64,000 nucleotides of DNA, taken from contig NZ_JAXHLU010000004.1 in NCBI RefSeq assembly GCF_034521915.1, positions 372,001 to 436,000 of the forward strand. The letters run 5' to 3'. The stretch is from Fodinibius sp034521915 (lineage in GTDB: Bacteria; Bacteroidota; Rhodothermia; Balneolales; Balneolaceae). The notes beneath the pieces were generated by a model. The model was given only the letters and a program-made list of their open reading frames with translations. It did no database searches and was not told where the DNA came from. Made by a program: the position numbers and the translations under genes. Positions 15,688 through 25,184 of this stretch are shown in pieces; position 1 is the first letter of the stretch; each line of letters begins with the position of its first letter.

Positions 15688-18129
15688 ATGGCACCTACAA
15701 AGACAAAAAAGGAGAAGAAATCGTCAGATGTTTCTTACTCCCAAGAGCAGAAGCAAGAGATCTTAAGCGATTATAAATTAGCTTTTAAAAGTCGAGAAGC
15801 TTCTTACTTGGGACGAAAAGAAACCCTTACCGGAAAGGCGAAGTTTGGAATTTTTGGTGACGGTAAGGAGATGCCGCAGATTGCGATGGCAAAATTTTTT
15901 AAGGAGGGAGATTTCCGTGCCGGCTACTATCGTGATCAAACTTTTATGATGGCGATTGATCAGATTACGGTGCAGCAGTTTTTTGCCCAACTCTATGCCC
16001 ATGCGAATGTTGAGGAAGAGCCTCATTCCGGCGGACGTCAGATGAACGCGCATTTTAGTACGCGCAGTCTCAATGAGGATGGCAGCTGGAAAGACCTGAC
16101 GTCAATGAAAAATACGTCACCGGATATTTCTCCTACTGCAGGACAGATGTCTCGTTTACTGGGCTTAGCTGAAGCTTCAAAAGTATATCGCAATCATGAT
16201 TCGCTTTTGGAGCAGGAAGAATTCCAAAAGTTTTCGGATGGAGGAAATGAAGTTGCATGGGGAACTATTGGGGATGCCAGTACCTCAGAAGGTGTTTTCT
16301 GGGAGACTATCAATGCTGCAGGTGTTCTGCAGGTCCCTATGGTGATGTCGGTTTGGGATGATGGGTATGGTATTTCGGTACCCCGTAAATATCAGACGAC
16401 AAAAGAAAGCATTTCTGAAGTACTAAAGGGGTTTCAGCGAACGGAGGAGCAGGAGGGAATTGAAATCCTGAAAGTTAAGGCCTGGGACTATCGAGCGCTT
16501 ATGGAAACTTACGAAAAGGCTGCACAGATTGCTCGCGAAGAGCATGTGCCTGTGTTGGTTCATGTTACCGAGGTTACCCAGCCGCAGGGGCACTCTACAT
16601 CAGGATCGCATGAGCGTTATAAGTCTGATGAGCGCTTGGAATGGGAAGAAGAGTATTGCTGTCTCAACAAAACACGAAGCTGGATGATCGAAGAGGATAT
16701 CGCTTCGGAAGAGGAGATCGAAGCAGTCGAAAAGGAAGCTGAGGAAGAAGTTAAGGAAGCTCAAAAAGCGGCCTGGAAGTCATTTAAATCAGAATTAAAG
16801 GAAGAGCTTGAAACGGCAACAGCGCTGATTGAAGATCTGGCTTCTGAAAGTAGTAAGCCGGAGAAGATGGAGAAAGTAATAAAGGATATGAAGGCTCCCC
16901 TTGTACCGCTTAGGAAATATATCCTTTCCGGTGTTCGTAAGGCATTGCGATTGACGCGGAATGAAAACACTACTTCGCGCGAAAGGCTAATGCAGTGGCT
17001 GGAAGAAAGTAAAGAGGCTAACAGTTATCGCTATGATAGTTATTTGTACAGCGAGGGCGAACAGTCACCGTTAAATGTGGAGGAAAACCCACCTGTGTAC
17101 AGCGATGATCCCAAAAGTGTGGATGGACGTGTTGTACTGCGGGATAATTTTGATAAGCTTTTTGAAAAGTATCCTGAAACGCTGGTTTTCGGTGAGGATA
17201 CCGGAAAGCTGGGCGATGTAAACAAGGGACTTGAAAATATGCAGGATAAATACGGAGAGCTGCGTGTCAGCGATACCGGCATTCGTGAGGCTACTATTCT
17301 CGGACAGGGTATTGGTATGGCGCTTCGCGGATTGCGACCTATTGCTGAAATCCAGTATTTGGATTATCTGCTCTACTGTTTTCAGGTGTTGAGTGATGAT
17401 CTTGCCACTGTTCGTTATCGAAGTATGGGTGGTCAAAAGGCTCCACTAATAGTGCGAACGCGTGGTCATCGTCTGGAGGGTATCTGGCACACCGGATCGC
17501 CCATGGGAATGATTATCAACGGTATAAGAGGCGTACATGTTTGTGTGCCGAGAAATCTTACCGATGCTGCTGGAATGTACAACACGCTGCTTAAGGGTGA
17601 TGATCCGGCGTTAATAATTGAGCCACTAAATGCGTATCGATTAAAGGAAGATCTACCCGAAAATCTTGGAGAATTTACGGTACCGCTTGGTATTCCCAAG
17701 GTGGTTTCTGAAGGCACGGATATCACCATCGTTTCTTACGGATCTACCTGTAACATTTGTGAAGATGTGTTGCCGGAATTAGAAGAGGTTGGCATATCGG
17801 CTGAGCTTATTGATGTGCGAACATTATTACCATTTGATCGCAATCATGATATTGTGGAATCCCTCAAGAAAACCAATCGTATTCTGTTTGTGGATGAGGA
17901 TGTTCCCGGCGGTGCTTCAGCCTTTATGATGAATAAGGTAATTCAAGATCAAAAAGGTTATTACTACCTGGATTCCGAGCCGCAGTGCCTGACGGCTAAA
18001 GAGCACCGTGCTGCATACGGCTCAGACGGAGACTACTTCTCAAAACCCAACGAAGAAGATATCTTTGAGGCGGTATATGCCCTGATGAGTGAGGCTAATC
18101 CGGCAAAATATCCCCCGATTTACGAATAG
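15688..18129 (+). CDS. 2-oxoacid dehydrogenase E1, fused alpha and beta subunits
   Basis: An 813-residue fusion of the two E1 subunits of a thiamine-diphosphate 2-oxoacid dehydrogenase, most like the branched-chain or pyruvate E1 fusions common in Bacteroidota and relatives. The alpha part (about 1-400) has SGGRQMNAHFSTR, the ThDP/Mg region GDASTSEGVFWETINAAG and DDGYGISVP. A charged, coiled-coil-prone linker lies around 330-430. The beta part (about 470-813) has FGEDTGKLGDVNKGL, DTGIREATILGQGIGMA, RTRGHRLEGIWHTGSPM and a C-terminal transketolase-like domain (SYGSTCNICEDVLPEL, DEDVPGGASAF). The enzyme decarboxylates a 2-oxoacid and reductively acylates E2 lipoyl groups. E2 and E3 are not adjacent. 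Confidence 0.92.
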   Translation: MAPTKTKKEKKSSDVSYSQEQKQEILSDYKLAFKSREASYLGRKETLTGKAKFGIFGDGKEMPQIAMAKFFKEGDFRAGYYRDQTFMMAIDQITVQQFFAQLYAHANVEEEPHSGGRQMNAHFSTRSLNEDGSWKDLTSMKNTSPDISPTAGQMSRLLGLAEASKVYRNHDSLLEQEEFQKFSDGGNEVAWGTIGDASTSEGVFWETINAAGVLQVPMVMSVWDDGYGISVPRKYQTTKESISEVLKGFQRTEEQEGIEILKVKAWDYRALMETYEKAAQIAREEHVPVLVHVTEVTQPQGHSTSGSHERYKSDERLEWEEEYCCLNKTRSWMIEEDIASEEEIEAVEKEAEEEVKEAQKAAWKSFKSELKEELETATALIEDLASESSKPEKMEKVIKDMKAPLVPLRKYILSGVRKALRLTRNENTTSRERLMQWLEESKEANSYRYDSYLYSEGEQSPLNVEENPPVYSDDPKSVDGRVVLRDNFDKLFEKYPETLVFGEDTGKLGDVNKGLENMQDKYGELRVSDTGIREATILGQGIGMALRGLRPIAEIQYLDYLLYCFQVLSDDLATVRYRSMGGQKAPLIVRTRGHRLEGIWHTGSPMGMIINGIRGVHVCVPRNLTDAAGMYNTLLKGDDPALIIEPLNAYRLKEDLPENLGEFTVPLGIPKVVSEGTDITIVSYGSTCNICEDVLPELEEVGISAELIDVRTLLPFDRNHDIVESLKKTNRILFVDEDVPGGASAFMMNKVIQDQKGYYYLDSEPQCLTAKEHRAAYGSDGDYFSKPNEEDIFEAVYALMSEANPAKYPPIYE

Positions 18130-18162
18130 AAAAATAGAAAGGGACTATTTTAAATAAAAATA

Positions 18163-19374
18163 TCAGTTTCTATCTTTCTGCAACAGGAGTTGGTCTTGTC
18201 CATTACGGGCTGCAACATAGATATCGAGTAGATTATCCCCATTGAAGTCCGCTACTTCTATATCCATAACGGGAGGAGTAAAATTTTCGGGCAGCCAATT
18301 GGTCGATTGATCTGAAAAATATCCACTACCATTATTGATAAGTATACGCAAGCCTCCATTATAATTTCCAATGATCAGATCGAGATCACCGTTATTATCA
18401 AAATCAGCAAATTCAGCATCAAAAGTATTGGTCGAAATTGTAGGCAATCGATCGGATGTTTGATCGGAGAAAAACCCCTGACCGTCATTGATTAGCAGGC
18501 GATCTTGAGGATTTGCATTTTCCTGAAACCCGGTATTACCGTAATAGATATCCAGGTCGCCATCCCTGTCGATATCAGCAAGTGTAATATCTTGGCTTTC
18601 CTCAATAGCATTAATATATGGAATGCGGTTTGCAGATTGGTTTGAGAAAAAACCCGACCCGGTGTTAATAAGTACGATGTTAGGCCCCTCATTGGTAGCT
18701 AAAAGATCAGGCAGATTATTACCGGTGATATCACCAACCGCAATATCAAATGTGGCATCCAGGATTTGAGGAAGCCGCTGAGAAGTTTGATTATTGAAAA
18801 ATGCATTCCCGCTGTTTTCGAGCAGTATGTTTTGTCCGCGATTTCCAATAAATAAATCCATCGATCCATCATTGTTGAAATCGAGTGATGTTGCAGAGGT
18901 AAAATTGCCGGCTACAGGGATTCGATTCGATAAATCCGAAAAAGTGCCCGAGCCGTTATTAATTGCAAGCTCACTGGATTGATTTTGTTCACTTGGAAAA
19001 AAAAGATCGAGATTTCCATCAATATTGAAATCAGCGATGGCAATATCTTGTGAGTTTAAATTTTGTGTCGTCAACCGATCGGAGGTTTGATCGCCAAATA
19101 GACCGTCCCCATCGTTTATTAGAATTTTGTTGCTTTGTAGCCCAATGGCTAAGACAAGATCGAGGTTGCCATCATTATTAATATCAACGGCTTTAGCGGT
19201 ATTTGTCTGGAAGTTGCGATTACCGGGAAGGTTGGTAGAACTTACGTTATTAAAATAGGGTGTTCCATCACCTGGATCAGATCCGCCATTATCATCATCC
19301 GGGGCATTCAAGTTCCATCCGCATGCGCTTACCAATAATCCCGTAACAAAAAGAAGTATGATTGGATATCTCAT
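18163..19374 (-). CDS. FG-GAP/VCBS-repeat lipoprotein with seven calcium-loop repeats
   Basis: A 403-residue exported lipoprotein with an N-terminal signal and a lipobox LVSAC (Cys18). After an Asp/Gly-rich spacer there are seven repeats spaced about 45-55 residues apart. Each contains a D-x-D/N-x-D/N-G-type calcium-binding loop (VDINNDGNLDL, ADFNIDGNLDL, LDFNNDGSMDL, ADIDRDGDLDI, ADFDNNGDLDL, ADFNGDNLLDI and a weaker GDITGNNLPDL), followed by LLINxGxGxFxDQTxxRLP-like segments. Seven copies are what an integrin-like seven-bladed beta-propeller needs. It probably acts at the cell surface in binding or adhesion; the ligand is unknown. It faces the E1 gene tail to tail. Confidence 0.85.
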   Translation of the reverse strand: MRYPIILLFVTGLLVSACGWNLNAPDDDNGGSDPGDGTPYFNNVSSTNLPGNRNFQTNTAKAVDINNDGNLDLVLAIGLQSNKILINDGDGLFGDQTSDRLTTQNLNSQDIAIADFNIDGNLDLFFPSEQNQSSELAINNGSGTFSDLSNRIPVAGNFTSATSLDFNNDGSMDLFIGNRGQNILLENSGNAFFNNQTSQRLPQILDATFDIAVGDITGNNLPDLLATNEGPNIVLINTGSGFFSNQSANRIPYINAIEESQDITLADIDRDGDLDIYYGNTGFQENANPQDRLLINDGQGFFSDQTSDRLPTISTNTFDAEFADFDNNGDLDLIIGNYNGGLRILINNGSGYFSDQSTNWLPENFTPPVMDIEVADFNGDNLLDIYVAARNGQDQLLLQKDRN

Positions 19375-19448
19375 GAGAATAAAGGTAATTACTTCTCCGG
19401 ATTTTCGCTAAATACTTCTTTTCGCGATTAGAATAGAACTGAAAATAA

Positions 19449-20354
19449 TTACAGGATCAGAATATCGATAATAACAAATGCCCAGATGGCAGGCAGGTAC
19501 CCGAATGAGGCAAACATTAATTTTTTGGCGGAAGGTTTGTCGCGATCTTTGGCGAAGATAAGTCCATAGTACAAGAATACTATACTACTTAAAAGTCCGC
19601 CGATCAGATAGATCCAACTGTTCATTCCAATATAAAACAGTCCATAAGAAACCGGGAGTAAAGCAATCAAACACCCAACGATTAAAATTGTTGCCTTAAT
19701 TCCTTTGGGGTCATTTTTGGGAAGCATCTGGAAGCCTGCATTGCTGTAGTCATCTTTGCAGACCCAGGCAATGGCCATTACGTGGGGAATTTGCCATAGA
19801 AATACGATACCAAATAGTAGCCACATGCCCGTACTTCCCAGATGGCCTGTTGCAGCGGCCCAACCACCTACCGGAGGTAGTGCGCCCGGTATTGCGCCAA
19901 TGAACACGTTAGCGACCGAAATACGCTTCATAGGCGTGTAAATTCCCAAGTAGATCAGGGTTGTCAGTAGTGACACTAATCCCGCCACGGCATTAACGGC
20001 AAGTATTAAATAAAATAGTCCACCGGTAATTAATGTGAGGGAAAATAATACGCTTTTCTTAGGCGATATTTTACTTGCTGGAACAGGACGTTTTTGGGTC
20101 CGCTTCATTTTGCCGTCGTACCGCCATTCCAGAAATTGATTATGTGCTGCTGTGCCGGACGCGATCAGCCAGGTCCCAAGTGTGGCATGAATGAGAGTGA
20201 TGTAATTGATTTGACCAGCTGATCCCAAGACAAATCCGATCAGCATGCTTGCTAATACCGTGAGGGTAATACCCGGTTTGGTAAGCTCATAGTAAGCCGC
20301 TATTCGCTGGGTATCTAAAAGCTTTGAAAGGGAATATTCTGTAGTTAGCTTCAT
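19449..20354 (-). CDS. ctaB: Protoheme IX farnesyltransferase (heme O synthase)
   Basis: CtaB/CyoE transfers a farnesyl group to protoheme IX, making heme O for heme-copper oxidases. The 301-residue protein has about nine membrane helices. The UbiA-type active-site motif is NQFLEWRYDGKMKRTQKRP near residue 78, with its acidic residues for Mg-diphosphate binding; a second conserved loop follows YTPMKR. It lies downstream of the cox genes on the same strand but is separated from them by 275 bases including a terminator (20571-20599), so it is probably expressed separately. No heme A synthase (ctaA) is in the window. Confidence 0.95.
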   Translation of the reverse strand: MKLTTEYSLSKLLDTQRIAAYYELTKPGITLTVLASMLIGFVLGSAGQINYITLIHATLGTWLIASGTAAHNQFLEWRYDGKMKRTQKRPVPASKISPKKSVLFSLTLITGGLFYLILAVNAVAGLVSLLTTLIYLGIYTPMKRISVANVFIGAIPGALPPVGGWAAATGHLGSTGMWLLFGIVFLWQIPHVMAIAWVCKDDYSNAGFQMLPKNDPKGIKATILIVGCLIALLPVSYGLFYIGMNSWIYLIGGLLSSIVFLYYGLIFAKDRDKPSAKKLMFASFGYLPAIWAFVIIDILIL

Positions 20355-20570
20355 TACTGAATCCGTAGTTTTGTCAGGTGCAAATGTACTAATTTAAATT
20401 GAAAATTGTTACCCCCTCTGAGGTTGTAAATATTATATTGGTTGTATGAAGAGATTGGATGTATGGAGAATAATATCTAGTAGAACTACTATTTTTTATT
20501 CTACAGATCAATCAATAGTTATCAAGCAGATAATTCTATTTATATCTAAAATGGGAATATGGGGCAATAG

Positions 20571-20599
20571 AAAAGCCGATCGAGGATACGATCGGCTTA
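20571..20599 (-). terminator. Terminator at the end of the act-cox operon
   Basis: AAGCCGATCG pairs with CGATCGGCTT across a 5-base loop. Read on the minus strand, the stem is followed by TTTTCTATT. It sits about 30 bases beyond the stop of the last cox gene and separates it from ctaB. Confidence 0.8.
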
Positions 20600-20629
20600 T
20601 AGTATTTACAAAGGTATTAATCGTTTTTC

Positions 20630-20932
20630 TCAGAAAGCTGGTATTACTTCAGCACGGAATAGGGTATCTAAAAGTGTAAGACTCACTAACAGTCCAAAAA
20701 AGGCTAATCCTGCCACTAACAGTATGGAATTAAATCGTTCATCCCAATAAAGATTCATGAAGAACAGGGCAACGAGGCCTGCTTTTACAACAGCGATTCC
20801 CATTGCTGTGATTATATTCCAAGGCGTGGGCATGTGGATATAATTTACTCCAACGGTAAGAATTGTTAATACCAGCAATGCGGCTGCAACGCCAAGTAAG
20901 GTTTTATCTGTGGATATATGATGTCCGCTCAT
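20630..20932 (-). CDS. Cytochrome c oxidase subunit IV-type small membrane protein
   Basis: A 100-residue protein of the prokaryotic cytochrome c oxidase subunit IV (COX4_pro) family. It has three hydrophobic helices, with YIHMPTPWNIITAMGIAVVKAGLVALFFMN in the middle (shown by NIITAMGIAVVKAGLVALFF). It is the last gene of the cox group (coxB-A-C-IV), 23 bases after coxC. These small subunits stabilise oxidase assembly and carry no cofactor. A terminator follows. Confidence 0.88.
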   Translation of the reverse strand: MSGHHISTDKTLLGVAAALLVLTILTVGVNYIHMPTPWNIITAMGIAVVKAGLVALFFMNLYWDERFNSILLVAGLAFFGLLVSLTLLDTLFRAEVIPAF

Positions 20933-20955
20933 GAGCTGTAAAATATTTTAAGTTA

Positions 20956-21612
20956 TCATTCAATGAGATAGAAAAGGGGAAAAAGGAAAATCCAGATGAT
21001 ATCAACGAGGTGCCAATATAGACCCGTAATTTCAATGGGGGTATAATACTCGCTGTCAAAATGGTTCTTTAAGGATCTCCAGAGCAACCAGCTCATTAAT
21101 CCCATTCCAATTAACACGTGAATGCCGTGCAGGCCAGTCATCAGGTAGTACAGGCTAAAGAATACATTTGCCTTTTCATGTGCAATGCCCCCAAAATCAT
21201 AGAATTGGCCGGGAAAAATACCGAGCTCAAACTTATGGGTCCACTCAAAGTATTTAATAATCATAAACACGGCGGCAAGAGCCAGCGTTATGCCCAAGTT
21301 AATGGCAATATTCTTCTTTTGATTAAGCTGAGCTGACTTGATAGCCATTGCCACTGTTAAACTACTACCGATAAGTACTATGGTATTAACACCGCCCCAT
21401 AAAGTATTGAGCTCTGTAGAAGCTTGGGTAAACAGATCGGGATACCATAATCGGAATACAATGTAGGCGGCAAAGAGTCCGCCGAACATCAGAATTTCTG
21501 TTACCAAAAATATCCACATTCCCATTTTTGCAGTCTGGAACTGCTGTTCGGCATCCACAAAATGATGCTGAAAAAATCGTGAATGTGTTGTGGAAGATGA
21601 ATGATCTGCCAT
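20956..21612 (-). CDS. coxC: Cytochrome c oxidase subunit III
   Basis: Subunit III of a heme-copper oxidase, 218 residues with five predicted membrane helices. Recognisable stretches are KMGMWIFLVTEILMFGGLF near residue 30, YLMTGLHGIHVLIGMGLM near residue 155, and the terminal YWHLVDIIWIFLFPLFYLI. It binds no metal and supports oxidase stability and proton uptake. It lies between the catalytic subunit I gene and the subunit IV gene on the same strand, with a 35-base gap to coxA. Confidence 0.95.
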   Translation of the reverse strand: MADHSSSTTHSRFFQHHFVDAEQQFQTAKMGMWIFLVTEILMFGGLFAAYIVFRLWYPDLFTQASTELNTLWGGVNTIVLIGSSLTVAMAIKSAQLNQKKNIAINLGITLALAAVFMIIKYFEWTHKFELGIFPGQFYDFGGIAHEKANVFFSLYYLMTGLHGIHVLIGMGLMSWLLWRSLKNHFDSEYYTPIEITGLYWHLVDIIWIFLFPLFYLIE

Positions 21613-21647
21613 AATCAGGTTTTAATGATTTTCAGGTTTATACGTTG

Positions 21648-23396
21648 TTACTCAGCGTTAATTTCTTTCCCATCAGTTGTTACTTCGAGATCACTCTCTT
21701 GGCCGTGTCCATTAGTTGTAGATTCCGCCAGACCTAACTGAAATTCTTCCATCGGCTTGTGATAATCATATGGACCGTTAATAATTACAGGTATATGATG
21801 GAAGTTATGCAGTGGCGGACGTGTATTTATTTGCCATTCGAGTGCACGACTTCCCCAAGGATTTGCTGTAGCTTTTTGGCCGCCAAAGAGTGACTTAACC
21901 AAATAGTAGAACACCATCAGAAAGCCAAGCCCCAGAATATACGATCCTATAGTTGAAACCTGATGGAACGGTTGAAACTGTTCGATATAGTTGAAATATC
22001 TTCTAGGCATTCCCTGAGATCCCATTACAAACTGGGGAAGGAATGTGACATTAAATCCTACAAAGATAATGGCACAGGCAATTTTTGCCATTGTTTCGTT
22101 GTACATTCGCCCGGTGATTTTAGGCCACCAGTAGTGCAAGCCGGCTAAGAACGCCATCACCATACCGCCGACCATTACAAAGTGGAAGTGTGCTACCACG
22201 TAATAGGTGTCGTGCAGGTGAACATCCAAGGCAATTGATCCAAGTACAATACCCGTAAGTCCGCCTACTAAGAAGAGGAAGAAAAATCCAAATATATATA
22301 GTAGCGGTGATTTTAGATCAATCGAACCTTTATACAGGGTTGCGGTCCAGTTAAACATTTTAATGCCTGTTGGAATGCCAACCAAGAAGGTCAAAAATGA
22401 AAAGACCATTGAAGCCAATGACGCCTGCCCGGATACGAACATGTGGTGTCCCCAGACGAGGAATCCGATAAAGGCAATGGCTAGTGATGATAGTGCAATA
22501 GCCCAGTATCCAAAGATATGTTTGCGAGAGAATGTAGTTATAATTTCTGAGACGACACCAAAGCCGGGCACAATCATAATGTATACCGCGGGATGGCTGT
22601 AGAACCAGAAAAAGTGTTGAAATAATACCGGATCGCCGCCCATTGCCGGATCAAAAATCCCGATTCCCAAAATGCGTTCCATGCCAACAAGTGCAAGGGT
22701 TATTGCAAGTACGGGTGTTGCCAAAATTTGAATAATACTTGTTGCATATAATCCCCAGCAGAAAAGCGGTAGTTTATCCCAAGTTAGACCCGGGGCGCGC
22801 ATTTTATGGATGGTGGTAATAAAGTTTACTCCGGTAAGAATAGAGGAAAATCCGATTACAAATACCCCGAAAACCATCGTTGTTACGGCACCACCGGTGG
22901 TAGAGGAGTAGGGAGTATAAAAAGTCCATCCTGTATCAATCCCACCATTGAGAATGGAAAAGATAGCGATACCGGCTCCAGTTAAATAGAGATAGAAACT
23001 TAATAAGTTAAGCCTGGGAAAGGCTACGTCTTTGGCTCCAAGCTGCAGTGGCAAAATGAAGTTTCCAAGCGCTGCAGGAACTGAGGGTACAAGAAACAGA
23101 AATATCATTATTGCACCATGCAGCGTAAACAGCTGATTGTAGGTATTAGCTTCAATAAAGGTCTTGGCTGGGGTCCATAGTTCGGTACGTACTAAAAGGG
23201 CCATTATACCACCAACGAAAAAGAAGAAGGTAATGGCTCCCAAGAACATGATGCCGATCTTCTTGTGATCGACCGTTGTCAACCAAGACCAGAGACCCGT
23301 TTCCTCATTTAAATAGTGCTTGTCAGGGTTATCATCGGGTTTATACCGCTGGACCTGTATCTTTTTAGATGTAGAACTTGCGTCTGCTGTATCCAT
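21648..23396 (-). CDS. coxA: Cytochrome c oxidase subunit I (A2-type, caa3 oxidase)
   Basis: The catalytic subunit holds heme a and the heme a3-CuB site where O2 is reduced. Length 582 residues, about twelve helices. Key residues seen are the CuB His and cross-linked His/Tyr in WFYSHPAVYIMI, GHHMFVSGQ with two further CuB histidines, and HDTYYVVAHFHFV with the two heme ligands. YSHPxVY rather than GHPEVY places it in the A2 group of heme-copper oxidases, which use a tyrosine/serine pair at the top of the D-channel. It starts 1 base after the coxB stop, so expression is tightly linked. Confidence 0.97.
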   Translation of the reverse strand: MDTADASSTSKKIQVQRYKPDDNPDKHYLNEETGLWSWLTTVDHKKIGIMFLGAITFFFFVGGIMALLVRTELWTPAKTFIEANTYNQLFTLHGAIMIFLFLVPSVPAALGNFILPLQLGAKDVAFPRLNLLSFYLYLTGAGIAIFSILNGGIDTGWTFYTPYSSTTGGAVTTMVFGVFVIGFSSILTGVNFITTIHKMRAPGLTWDKLPLFCWGLYATSIIQILATPVLAITLALVGMERILGIGIFDPAMGGDPVLFQHFFWFYSHPAVYIMIVPGFGVVSEIITTFSRKHIFGYWAIALSSLAIAFIGFLVWGHHMFVSGQASLASMVFSFLTFLVGIPTGIKMFNWTATLYKGSIDLKSPLLYIFGFFFLFLVGGLTGIVLGSIALDVHLHDTYYVVAHFHFVMVGGMVMAFLAGLHYWWPKITGRMYNETMAKIACAIIFVGFNVTFLPQFVMGSQGMPRRYFNYIEQFQPFHQVSTIGSYILGLGFLMVFYYLVKSLFGGQKATANPWGSRALEWQINTRPPLHNFHHIPVIINGPYDYHKPMEEFQLGLAESTTNGHGQESDLEVTTDGKEINAE

Positions 23397-23397
23397 A

Positions 23398-24348
23398 TTA
23401 CTTCAATGTTTTGATGTATTCGATAATCGCATTAATCTGCTCATCGTTAAGTTGTCCCTGGTAAGTATTCATAACTGCAGGGTATCCTTCAACGATTTTT
23501 GCATTAGGCTCCAGAATAGATTCGCGAATGTAGTTTTCATCTACGGTCAACGTTGAGCCGTCTTCAAAAGTTTGTTCACTGCCAAATTTTCCTTGCCAAG
23601 TGGGGCCGGTCATTTGGCTGCCATCCACAGAGTGACAGGTTGTACAAGCCCATTCCTGAGCCAATTGCTCGCCCCATTCTTCCGGAGCAAGATCTTCAGG
23701 TTTAGAACCACCGCCGGCATTTTCAGCAAGCCAGTTTTCAAATTCTTTCTCTTCATGTACAATAACTTCTCCTAACATATCGGAGTGGCCATCACCGCAA
23801 TATTCCGTACAAAATATGGTCGATTTCCCGGGCTCAGGAGCATTAAACCACATTTCGGTATATCGCCCCGGCACAACATCTTGTTTCAGGCGATAGTCCG
23901 GAACAAAAAAGGAGTGAATCACATCTTTTGAGCTCATGATAAGTTTCACGGGACGATCGGCCGGTACGTGTAGTTTGCCGGTTGATTGAGCACCATTTTC
24001 GTACTGAAACTGCCAGATCCATTTTTGGGCCGTAACGTTCACTTCATAGGCATCGTCAGGTACGACCGTTTGATTCATAAATACTTGGTATCCCCATCCA
24101 AATACGATAAGAACCATTATCAGGGGAATAACTGACCACGTAACTTCCAAGGCATTGTTATGGGTTATTAGTGGTGTTACTTCATCTTCAGACTTGCGAC
24201 GATATTTATAGACGAAATAAACAATGACTGCAATGAGTCCAATCGTCAAAATAAGACTGCTGCCATGTACAAACCAGAAAAGAGCATCGGTTTGTTCGGC
24301 CAGCGTAGATTTTGCCGGGGGTAAAAAGAAGTCTTTAATCGCGTCCAT
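23398..24348 (-). CDS. coxB: Cytochrome c oxidase subunit II fused to cytochrome c (caa3 type)
   Basis: A 316-residue subunit II. Two N-terminal membrane helices (about 25-48 and 70-90) are followed by a periplasmic cupredoxin with the binuclear CuA site: His145, Cys180, Cys184, His188 and Met191. A C-terminal cytochrome c domain carries CTTCH (235-239). This fusion defines the caa3 type, taking electrons directly from ACIII or soluble cytochrome c. The c domain is strikingly similar to the extra C-terminal domain of ActE in the same operon. The start overlaps the end of the upstream SCO gene by 14 bases. Confidence 0.96.
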   Translation of the reverse strand: MDAIKDFFLPPAKSTLAEQTDALFWFVHGSSLILTIGLIAVIVYFVYKYRRKSEDEVTPLITHNNALEVTWSVIPLIMVLIVFGWGYQVFMNQTVVPDDAYEVNVTAQKWIWQFQYENGAQSTGKLHVPADRPVKLIMSSKDVIHSFFVPDYRLKQDVVPGRYTEMWFNAPEPGKSTIFCTEYCGDGHSDMLGEVIVHEEKEFENWLAENAGGGSKPEDLAPEEWGEQLAQEWACTTCHSVDGSQMTGPTWQGKFGSEQTFEDGSTLTVDENYIRESILEPNAKIVEGYPAVMNTYQGQLNDEQINAIIEYIKTLK

Positions 24349-25174
24349 TCGTTTCTTTTATTTGCTTTTCATTATTAGAATATCTGTGCCGCAACCACAT
24401 AAAACCGAGGAATATACCCAGAATTAACATGGTAGCAAAGCCGCCAACCTGCATGATTTTCCAGGCTACCGGTACATATGTATTGGAATCCGCATCGTAT
24501 TGATAACAATAGAGTAATACTTGTTCTGCAGCACTTCCGATGTTACCATCAGCTGCGTCATATAGCGCATTCCGCAAATTAAATTCATCAAACTTGAGCC
24601 CGTATAGGTAGCGTGTTATTATGCCATCGGGACTGAGAAACATGATAGCAGCGCCATGTGCATATTGTCCATCTTCAAGACGCCTCATGTTAAATCCAAC
24701 GGCCTCAGTAAGTTTGTTAATATTTTCTTGACTTCCGGTTAGAAAGTGCCATCCGTCACCGGCACCTTCTCTGTCTAGTTTATTTAAAAAACGTTCCTTG
24801 TTTTCAGCAGCCAAAGCTGTCTTTTCACTGGGATCAAAACTGAATGTAACAATATTGTATTCCGTGCCCGGCGACCACTTTAAATCTTTAACTCCTTTAA
24901 AAATGGCCTCTTTTATCATCGAGCAAAGTTGCGGACACTCATAATAAACCGGATTCAACAGTACCGGCTTGCCGTCAGTGAATAATTCTTCAAGTTTTAT
25001 AGAATCGCCTTTTGCATTGGCGAATGTTAAATCGAGCGGTATCTGTTCACCTAATCGCTCTTCAACTCCTACATCTTCCAGTTGGCTCGGCTTTTTTTGA
25101 TTCAGTTGCGCATTGGAAGAGTAGGGTAGTAAAAACAGGCTTATTACTGCTATTGAAAGCCCAAAATGTTTCAT
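24335..25174 (-). CDS. SCO1/SenC family copper chaperone with C-terminal membrane anchor
   Basis: SCO proteins deliver copper to, or reduce the cysteines of, the CuA site in subunit II. This 279-residue protein has a cleavable signal (ending SSNAQ near residue 23) and a thioredoxin-like domain with copper ligands Cys-x3-Cys in YYECPQLCSMI near residue 80. A distal histidine lies in YAHGAAIMFLSPDG near residue 170. A membrane helix (GGFATMLILGIFLGFMWL) lies near residue 250. Most SCO1 proteins are anchored at the N-terminus instead. Its position directly before coxB and the 14-base overlap support a role in CuA maturation. Confidence 0.92.
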   Translation of the reverse strand: MKHFGLSIAVISLFLLPYSSNAQLNQKKPSQLEDVGVEERLGEQIPLDLTFANAKGDSIKLEELFTDGKPVLLNPVYYECPQLCSMIKEAIFKGVKDLKWSPGTEYNIVTFSFDPSEKTALAAENKERFLNKLDREGAGDGWHFLTGSQENINKLTEAVGFNMRRLEDGQYAHGAAIMFLSPDGIITRYLYGLKFDEFNLRNALYDAADGNIGSAAEQVLLYCYQYDADSNTYVPVAWKIMQVGGFATMLILGIFLGFMWLRHRYSNNEKQIKETNGRD

Positions 25175-25184
25175 AAATTTTTAT

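Noticed and set aside
20446..20679. 77-codon plus-strand ORF between ctaB and the cox genes
   Set aside because: It crosses the terminator hairpin and the 3' end of the subunit IV gene and has no family-like sequence.
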